Below are positions 1 through 5,076 of a DNA stretch of 5,076 nucleotides, piece after piece; within the stretch, counting starts at the first letter, position 1, and every line of letters starts with the position of its first letter. Source of the stretch: CAZQKL01 sp964593895 [NCBI: uncultured bacterium] (lineage in GTDB: Bacteria; DYJV01); NCBI GenBank assembly GCA_964593895.1, contig CAZQKL010000092.1, positions 1,692 to 6,767 of the forward strand, in the 5' to 3' direction. A model generated the notes under the pieces. It did not search any database. It was not told where the DNA came from and saw nothing but the letters and a program-made list of their open reading frames with translations. The translations under genes were made by a program, and so were the position numbers.

Positions 1-2151
1 ATTGGAAAACCATTTAACAGAGTTGATGTATGGGATAAATTAGAAGGAAAAGGAGTTTACGCTGGTGATTTAGAGTTTAAAAATATGGTTTATGCTGGAC
101 TTGTAAGAAGCCCCCAAACACATGCAGAAATCATAAAAATTGATACTTCAAAAGCTGAAAAAACCCCGGGAGTTTTAAAAATTCTCACATATAAAGATAT
201 ACCTGGAGAAAATTCGTATGGTGTAATTATTAAAGACCAGCCATTTTTAGCAGAGAAAAAAGTTAGATTTTTTGGAGAGCCAGTTGCACTAATAATTGCT
301 GAAGATGAAGATGCTCTTTTTGAAGCAATTAATAAGGTTTATGTGGAATACAAACCTTTACCTATTATTTCCGATCCAGAAACTGCAATGAAAGACAACA
401 GTGTAAAAATTCATGAAAAAGGTAATATTCTTGCTGTAAAAAAAGTGATTAAAGGTAATGTAGATGAAGCATTAAAAAATTCTTATGTTATTGTTGAAAA
501 TACATACGAAACCTCATTTCTTGAGCATCTATTTCTTGAAACTGAAAGTGGAGTTGGTTACTACGATGAAGAAAATGATAAGATTGTTATAATTTCATCA
601 ACACAAAACATTCATTACAAACAGAAGGAAATTTCCCGTCTGCTCAAAATACCTCTTGAAAAAGTAGAGGTAATTCAGGCTGTTACTGGTGGAGGTTTTG
701 GTGGGAAACTTGATGTAACTGTTGAGGGATGGATTGCTCTTGCAGTTTTTTACACAAAAAGGCCTGTGAAAATTTCTCTTACAAGGGATGAAAGCTTTTT
801 AACAAACACTAAAAGACATGCATTGAAATTTCATTACATTACAGGAGCTGATAAAGATGGAAATTTAACTGCTGTAAAAGTGAAAATAATTGGAGATACA
901 GGAGCTTATGCTTCTTATGGTTCAACAGTATGTTTAAGAACAGCGGTTCATTGCACAGGTCCATACAGAGTGCCAAATGTTTATGCTGAAAGTATAATGT
1001 GCTACACAAACAACCATCCATGTGGAGCAATGAGAGGATTTGGTATCCCACAGCTTGCATTTGCCCATGAATCTCAAATGGATGAAGTTGCCAAAGCTTT
1101 AAATATGGACCCATTAGAATTCAGAATGAAAAATGTATTGAGGAAAGGTGATTCTACAGCAACAGGTCAAATATTAAATCACAGTGTCGGGATATATGAG
1201 ACTTTAGAAAAATTAAAGCCAGTTTATGAAAAGTTAAAGAAAGAAAATGTAAAGGGGATTGGAATTGGATGCATGTATTACGGAATTGGCAATACTGGAA
1301 TTCCAAATCCATCAAAGATTGATATTGAAATTAATGAAAAAGGTAAAATTTTAATTCATTCTGGAGTTTGTGAAATTGGCCAGGGTTCTGATACAATACT
1401 ATTTCAAATTGCACTTGAGACTTTAAATGTTTCTCCAGAATTAATTGAATTTACCCCAAAGGATACTTTGCTAACAAAAGATGCAGGTTCAACTTCTGCA
1501 AGTAGACAGACTTACATTTCTGGAAAAGCTTTATACAATGCTTGCGAAAAAATGAGAAAATTCCTTACAGATTGCGGATTTTATAAAGGCAAGTTAACAC
1601 TTAAAGAAATTTATGAAAAACATGGAAATGTAAAATTTACAGGTGAATTTGACCCACCAACAACCAAACTTGACCCTGAGACCTCACAGGGGATTCCCTA
1701 TGCTACCTATGCTTTTGCAACTCATATAGCAGAGGTTGATGTTGATGAAATAACAGGAATAACCAATGTGAAAAAAATATGGGCATGTCATGATGTTGGT
1801 AAAGCTGTAAATCCAGTTCTATTAAAAGGTCAGGTTAACAGTGGTGTGGCAATGGGAGTTGGTATGGCTCTTATGGAGAAATTTGAACCAAGAAAAACAA
1901 AAAATATTGATAGATACTACATCCCAACGAGTTTGGATATGCCTGAGGTTGAATGCTATTTTGTTGAAGATGAGGAACCTACAGGTCCTTTTGGAGCTAA
2001 AGGCATAGGAGAGCCTGCATTAATTCCATCAATTCCTGCAATAATAAATGCAATAAAAGATGCCACAGGTGTTAGAGTTATTAAACTACCAGCAAATCCA
2101 GAAAATTTAAAATTAGCAATAATTAAAAATAAAGGGGGTAAAAATGGGTAG
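1..2151 (+). CDS. Nicotinate dehydrogenase-type molybdopterin large subunit (5' partial)
   Basis: Molybdenum cofactor-binding catalytic subunit of the xanthine dehydrogenase family, probably hydroxylating nicotinate at C6 with water as oxygen donor and passing electrons to separate FeS and FAD subunits not seen here. The frame is open from base 1 and already matches the family N-terminus (RVD then KLEGKGVYAGDL), so the start lies upstream, probably only a few to some 20 codons away; the ATG at 85 is internal. Residues in the 716-residue visible part: hammerhead domain about 16-140; GGGFGGK at 230-236; AMRGFG with Arg345; GQGSDT at 460-465; TSASRQTYISG from about 498; HDVGKAVNP at 597-605; GIGEP with the expected catalytic Glu671. 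All cofactor motifs are intact. It resembles E. barkeri NdhL (first part) and NdhM (second part) joined in one chain. The substrate is inferred mainly from the downstream enamidase and reductase genes; another N-heterocycle is possible. The end overlaps the enamidase start by 8 nt. Confidence 0.85.
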   Translation: MGKPFNRVDVWDKLEGKGVYAGDLEFKNMVYAGLVRSPQTHAEIIKIDTSKAEKTPGVLKILTYKDIPGENSYGVIIKDQPFLAEKKVRFFGEPVALIIAEDEDALFEAINKVYVEYKPLPIISDPETAMKDNSVKIHEKGNILAVKKVIKGNVDEALKNSYVIVENTYETSFLEHLFLETESGVGYYDEENDKIVIISSTQNIHYKQKEISRLLKIPLEKVEVIQAVTGGGFGGKLDVTVEGWIALAVFYTKRPVKISLTRDESFLTNTKRHALKFHYITGADKDGNLTAVKVKIIGDTGAYASYGSTVCLRTAVHCTGPYRVPNVYAESIMCYTNNHPCGAMRGFGIPQLAFAHESQMDEVAKALNMDPLEFRMKNVLRKGDSTATGQILNHSVGIYETLEKLKPVYEKLKKENVKGIGIGCMYYGIGNTGIPNPSKIDIEINEKGKILIHSGVCEIGQGSDTILFQIALETLNVSPELIEFTPKDTLLTKDAGSTSASRQTYISGKALYNACEKMRKFLTDCGFYKGKLTLKEIYEKHGNVKFTGEFDPPTTKLDPETSQGIPYATYAFATHIAEVDVDEITGITNVKKIWACHDVGKAVNPVLLKGQVNSGVAMGVGMALMEKFEPRKTKNIDRYYIPTSLDMPEVECYFVEDEEPTGPFGAKGIGEPALIPSIPAIINAIKDATGVRVIKLPANPENLKLAIIKNKGGKNG
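2133..2138 (+). promoter_or_regulatory. Ribosome binding site for enamidase gene
   Basis: AGGGGG lies inside the last codons of the dehydrogenase gene, 5 nt before the ATG at 2144. It is the strongest Shine-Dalgarno-like sequence in the window and supports this start, even though it gives an 8-nt overlap with the upstream gene. Confidence 0.8.
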
Positions 2152-3295
2152 CATTGCAATTAAAAACATTGGAGTTATATTTACAGGTGATATTGAAAAT
2201 CCAGTTTTGAATAAAAAAATCATAATTATTGAAAATGGTATAATTAAAAAAATCACAGATAATGAAAAAGATATACCAGATGGCTTTCAAATTATTGATG
2301 CAAATGGAATGACAGTCACTCCTGGACTTATAGATTCTCATGCTCATCCTGTTTTTGGAGATTTCACTCCAAGACAGAAGATGTTGAATTTCATTGATTC
2401 ATCAATGCATGGTGGTGTTACAACAATGATTTCAGCTGGTGAAGTTCATCTTGCTGGTAGACCAAAAGATAGAGAAGGAGCAAAAGCCCTTGCAATTTTA
2501 GCTTACAAATCTTTTAAAAACGCAAGACCATCAGGAGTAAAAGTTGAAGGTGGTGCATTAATTCTTGAAAAAGGGTTAACAGAAGAAGATTTTAAGGAGC
2601 TTGCTGAGATTGGAATAAATCATGTTGGTGAAATTGGTCTTGGAACTGTTAAAAAAGGAGAAGAAGCAGCAAAAATGGTTGAATGGGCAAAAAAGTATGG
2701 AATGACTGTTATGATGCATGTTGGTGGAACTTCAATTCCAGGAAGCTCAACAATTACATATGAAGATGTGGTAACAATAAAACCTGATGTTATGTGCCAT
2801 CTAAATGGAGGACCTACTGCAATTTCATTTGATAATGTAAAAAGATTAATTGAAGAGACAGATTTTACAATTGAGCTTGTTCATTGTGGAAATATGAAAA
2901 TGGCAGAAAAAATCCTTGAAATTGCAAAAGCAAATAATTGCCTTCACAGAGTAATTCTTGGAAATGATGCACCAAGTGGAACAGGAGTTATTCCTCTTGG
3001 AATTTTAAGAATGATAAGCTTTGTTTCTCCTTTTGGTGAAATTCCTGCAGAAATTGCAATATGCATGGCAACTGGAAATACAGCAAGAGTTTATAAATTG
3101 AATAGAGGAATGATTAAAGAGGGTTATGAAGGAGATATTGCAATTATTGACGCTCCAATGGGATGTGCTGGCAAAAATGCAAAAGAAGCAATTGAATTAG
3201 GTGATATCCCAGCTGTTGCAGGTGTAATTATTGATGGAGAGCTTAAATTTTCAAAAAGCAGAAATACTCCACCATCAGTTAGGAAACTGCAATGA
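2144..3295 (+). CDS. ena: Enamidase (1,4,5,6-tetrahydro-6-oxonicotinate hydrolase)
   Basis: Cytoplasmic amidohydrolase-superfamily enzyme that opens 1,4,5,6-tetrahydro-6-oxonicotinate to (S)-2-formylglutarate and ammonia, the third step of anaerobic nicotinate breakdown. The 383-residue protein closely resembles E. barkeri enamidase from memory: shared stretches include TPGLIDSHAHP-like, HGGVTTMISAG, GGTSIPGSST, NGGPTAIS, GNDAPSGTG and the tail KSRNTPP, and the length is nearly the same. Expected binuclear-metal and catalytic residues are present: His66 and His68 (HxH), Glu163, His192, His219 and Asp275, following the usual superfamily order. The E. barkeri enzyme is reported to hold Fe and Zn. 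There is no signal peptide or membrane segment. The start has a strong ribosome site; the stop overlaps the next ATG as ATGA. Other amidohydrolases such as dihydroorotase or imidazolonepropionase are less likely because the enamidase-specific stretches run the whole length. Confidence 0.92.
   Translation: MGSIAIKNIGVIFTGDIENPVLNKKIIIIENGIIKKITDNEKDIPDGFQIIDANGMTVTPGLIDSHAHPVFGDFTPRQKMLNFIDSSMHGGVTTMISAGEVHLAGRPKDREGAKALAILAYKSFKNARPSGVKVEGGALILEKGLTEEDFKELAEIGINHVGEIGLGTVKKGEEAAKMVEWAKKYGMTVMMHVGGTSIPGSSTITYEDVVTIKPDVMCHLNGGPTAISFDNVKRLIEETDFTIELVHCGNMKMAEKILEIAKANNCLHRVILGNDAPSGTGVIPLGILRMISFVSPFGEIPAEIAICMATGNTARVYKLNRGMIKEGYEGDIAIIDAPMGCAGKNAKEAIELGDIPAVAGVIIDGELKFSKSRNTPPSVRKLQ
3281..3284 (+). 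promoter_or_regulatory. Ribosome binding site for 6-hydroxynicotinate reductase gene
   Basis: AGGA sits 7 nt before the ATG at 3292, inside the end of the enamidase gene. With the ATGA stop-start overlap it points to translational coupling, and it supports this start, which places the first ferredoxin cysteine at residue 9. Confidence 0.6.
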
Positions 3296-4797
3296 TTAAA
3301 GTAATAAAAGAAAATTGCACAGGTTGTAAATCTTGTGAAGAAATTTGCCTTGTTGATGCAATTAAAGTTGTGGATAAGGTTGCAGAAATAGATTATGAAA
3401 CCTGTGTTGAGTGTAAGGCATGTTTTAAAGTCTGTAAATTTGGTGCAATTAAAATAGTTGAAAAGAGAAAAAAAGGAGTTATTTGCAAAAATTGTCCTAT
3501 TGAATGTATAATTGATGAATGGAAATTAGGTGCTTGTAGAAGATATACGAATAAAAATGGTAAAATTGAAAGACTTTTAAGAGTTCATACTTATAGAGAT
3601 GTTGAAAAAATTGTAAAAGAGCTAAATTCAGAGGCAATTTCAAAACCTTTAATAACTGGTATTGGAGCTGGGACAACGTATCCAGATTTTAAACCTTCTC
3701 CTTTAATCGTTAGAGGGCTTGTGGATAATGTTGAGGTTGTAACAGTAGTTACAGAAGCACCTTTAAGCTACAGCGGTATTACAATTAAAATTGATACAGA
3801 CAGATTCATTGGTAAAGAAGGGAAAAAAATTTACATTTTGAAAAAAGGTAAAAAATTAGCAGGTCATGTTTGCAGAGAAGAGTATGGGTCAAAAATGCTT
3901 TCAATTGGTGGAGTGAATATTTTAACAGGACCTGATGGTATCTGGGTTGCAAAATTTATATACGATTTTATCTCTGGTAAAAAAGTTAAGATTAAAATTG
4001 AAGATGGGTCAGAAATTAAAATTAAGAGAAATAGCCCACCAGTTATAGATGGAATAGAAGATAATATAATGAGAGTTGGTTGCGGAAGTGCAACAATTGG
4101 ACTTTTTGCCCCATATCTGAAAGACCTTGCAGATGAAGTTATAATCCTTGATGGACACATTGTTGGACTTCTTACAGAACATCCAGCAGGGAGAGAGCTT
4201 GGATTAAAATATTCTGGTATAAAATTAAATGCTTTTAAAAGCACTCCTGGAAGATACTTTGTTGAAAAAGGTGAGGGATGGGGTGGAACTAATATTAAAA
4301 ATCCACTTGATATAATTAAAGATGCACGAGATTTTAAAGGCAAAACCCTTTTTATAACTGAAACAACTGGTTCAAATTATTCATATTTTATTTACAAAAA
4401 TGGGGAATTTACTGAGGTTGAAGCAACTGAAAAAATTAAAAAATTCATAAAAATACTTCAGGAAAACTGTCAGAAATCAACTGTTACTGCAGTTTTTTCA
4501 GGTGGGATTGGTGGCTCTTTAAGAGCAGGAACAACAAAAAATCCAATAAAACTAACTCAGGCTGTGCATAGAGGAGATGTAAAAGTCACAATTGGTGGAG
4601 CAAATCCATTTATTTTCCCAGGTGGCGGGATAAATTTCATTGTTGATTTAAATAAAATTAAAAGAGGAAGTATTTATCTATCTCCAACTCCATCTTTTAT
4701 TCTGCCTGTTGAATTAACAATGACCTATGAGACCTTTAAAAAAATTGGAGGACATATTGAGAGTGTGAGAGATTACAATGAAATCTTTGCAAAATAA
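3292..4797 (+). CDS. hnr: 6-hydroxynicotinate reductase, iron-sulfur flavoprotein
   Basis: Probably reduces 6-hydroxynicotinate to 1,4,5,6-tetrahydro-6-oxonicotinate with electrons from ferredoxin, the step between the dehydrogenase and enamidase encoded just upstream. The 501-residue protein begins with a two-cluster ferredoxin domain: Cys9-12-15-19 and Cys38-41-44-48, each CxxCxxCxxxC but without the usual proline after the last cysteine. A third group, Cys65, 68, 72 and 82, follows at once. This fits the two [4Fe-4S] and one [2Fe-2S] clusters reported for the E. barkeri enzyme. The rest (about 95-501) is a family-specific region with glycine-rich stretches such as GCGSAT (263-268), SGGIGGS (403-409) and FPGGG (442-446); I recognise no common catalytic fold in it. 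The E. barkeri enzyme also has covalently bound flavin; the attachment residue is not evident here. There is no signal peptide or membrane helix. The product call rests on recalled family resemblance plus gene context. Confidence 0.85.
   Translation: MIKVIKENCTGCKSCEEICLVDAIKVVDKVAEIDYETCVECKACFKVCKFGAIKIVEKRKKGVICKNCPIECIIDEWKLGACRRYTNKNGKIERLLRVHTYRDVEKIVKELNSEAISKPLITGIGAGTTYPDFKPSPLIVRGLVDNVEVVTVVTEAPLSYSGITIKIDTDRFIGKEGKKIYILKKGKKLAGHVCREEYGSKMLSIGGVNILTGPDGIWVAKFIYDFISGKKVKIKIEDGSEIKIKRNSPPVIDGIEDNIMRVGCGSATIGLFAPYLKDLADEVIILDGHIVGLLTEHPAGRELGLKYSGIKLNAFKSTPGRYFVEKGEGWGGTNIKNPLDIIKDARDFKGKTLFITETTGSNYSYFIYKNGEFTEVEATEKIKKFIKILQENCQKSTVTAVFSGGIGGSLRAGTTKNPIKLTQAVHRGDVKVTIGGANPFIFPGGGINFIVDLNKIKRGSIYLSPTPSFILPVELTMTYETFKKIGGHIESVRDYNEIFAK
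4767..4771 (+). promoter_or_regulatory. Probable ribosome binding site for the UPF0280 gene
   Basis: GAGAG lies 6 nt before the ATG at 4778, inside the end of the reductase gene. It is a weak match. The TGA at 4766-4768 in the downstream gene's frame makes ATG 4778 the first ATG possible. Confidence 0.45.
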
Positions 4798-5076
4798 CTG
4801 CACTTATATTGAATATGGACCTGTAAGTGCTGTGGTTTCAGTTTTAAAAAATGGGAAACACTTAAAAGATATTGAAATATTTTCATTTGAAATTGTAAAA
4901 GATTTACTATTAGAGCTTACAACATTCAAAGAAATTTTAAAATTAAAAGCATTTAAAATTAAGATAAAGGAAAGTATCCCTGAAGTTGTAAAAAAATGTA
5001 TTGTTTCAGCAAAATTGGTTAACGAAAAGGAGCTTACTCCAATTAGTGCAGTTGCAGGTAGTGTTGCAGATTGTGT
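4778..5076 (+). CDS. UPF0280 family protein, ApbE-like superfamily (3' partial)
   Basis: Ninety-nine complete codons are visible before the window ends; UPF0280 proteins are usually about 230-250 residues, so more than half is missing. The diagnostic part is IPEVVKKCIVSAKL followed by LTPISAVAGSVADCV at about residues 67-100, which matches the family pattern of an Ile/Val-rich helix and then G-P-M-A-A-V-A-G-A-I-A. UPF0280 belongs to the ApbE-like structural superfamily; ApbE proteins attach FMN covalently to threonine in target proteins. The activity of UPF0280 members is not settled, and related archaeal proteins have been linked to homocysteine synthesis. The start is ATG 4778, fixed by an in-frame TGA at 4766, and it overlaps the reductase gene by 20 nt. 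There is no signal peptide, unlike the lipoprotein forms of ApbE, so it is likely cytoplasmic. A role in flavinylating the neighbouring reductase is inferred from context only. Confidence 0.75.
   Translation, partial: MKSLQNNCTYIEYGPVSAVVSVLKNGKHLKDIEIFSFEIVKDLLLELTTFKEILKLKAFKIKIKESIPEVVKKCIVSAKLVNEKELTPISAVAGSVADC

Noticed and set aside
839-1114. Antisense open frame of 91 codons inside the dehydrogenase gene
   Set aside because: It lies entirely opposite a conserved molybdenum-binding region, its translation is Leu/His-rich with no recognisable motif, and the + strand gene explains the sequence.
1250-1275. Possible internal start (AAAGGGG at 1251-1257 upstream of in-frame ATG 1273) at the place where NdhM would begin
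   Set aside because: The spacing of about 15 nt is too long for a good ribosome site, and the frame continues unbroken from the first half, so a separate second subunit is not supported.
1-2151. Reading the first gene as purine xanthine dehydrogenase or CO dehydrogenase large subunit
   Set aside because: Family motifs alone would allow it, but neighbouring enamidase and 6-hydroxynicotinate reductase genes and the resemblance to NdhL/NdhM favour nicotinate; the CO dehydrogenase active-site loop with its cysteine was not seen.
85-2151. ATG at 85 as the true start of the dehydrogenase subunit
   Set aside because: The 28 codons before it are in frame and encode conserved N-terminal family sequence (RVD and KLEGKG), so the gene begins upstream of the window.
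1956-2347. Two overlapping antisense open frames (1956-2159 and 2123-2347) across the dehydrogenase-enamidase junction
   Set aside because: Both are short, of low-complexity composition, and opposite two well-supported overlapping genes; an antisense regulator here has no promoter or terminator support.
3864-4343. Antisense open frame of 159 codons inside the reductase gene
   Set aside because: The translation is Pro/Ser/Ile-rich without family resemblance, and it arises from the AT-rich codon use of the + strand gene.

Overview
The window is a compact, fully coding stretch of low-GC DNA with all genes on the + strand. Arginine is written almost only as AGA/AGG and the coding sequence is rich in AAA, GAA and ATA. 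This fits a low-GC anaerobe such as a clostridium-like bacterium, but the lineage cannot be fixed from the window. There are no RNA genes, insertion sequences, CRISPR arrays, promoters or terminators, and no non-coding gap at any junction. Both window edges cut a gene.

Layout: (1) 1-2151, a molybdenum hydroxylase large subunit of the xanthine dehydrogenase family, 5' end missing, best read as nicotinate dehydrogenase. (2) 2144-3295, enamidase, recognised with good confidence by its close resemblance to the Eubacterium barkeri enzyme. (3) 3292-4797, 6-hydroxynicotinate reductase, an iron-sulfur flavoenzyme with twelve cysteines in three N-terminal motifs. (4) 4778-5076 and beyond, a UPF0280 (ApbE-like superfamily) protein, 3' end missing. 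Successive genes overlap by 8, 4 and 20 nt and each start has a Shine-Dalgarno-like sequence inside the preceding gene, so this is a translationally coupled operon segment.

Together genes 1-3 would carry out the first three steps of anaerobic nicotinate (vitamin B3) breakdown: nicotinate to 6-hydroxynicotinate (dehydrogenase), to 1,4,5,6-tetrahydro-6-oxonicotinate (reductase), to (S)-2-formylglutarate plus ammonia (enamidase). The FAD and [2Fe-2S] subunits of the dehydrogenase, and the later enzymes from 2-formylglutarate onward, are not in the window and may lie on either side.

Two points stand out. The dehydrogenase large subunit is one uninterrupted chain, whereas the E. barkeri enzyme is split into NdhL and NdhM. 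The ApbE-like gene overlaps the reductase gene, and the E. barkeri reductase carries covalently bound flavin, so the fourth gene is a candidate flavin-attachment factor for its neighbour.
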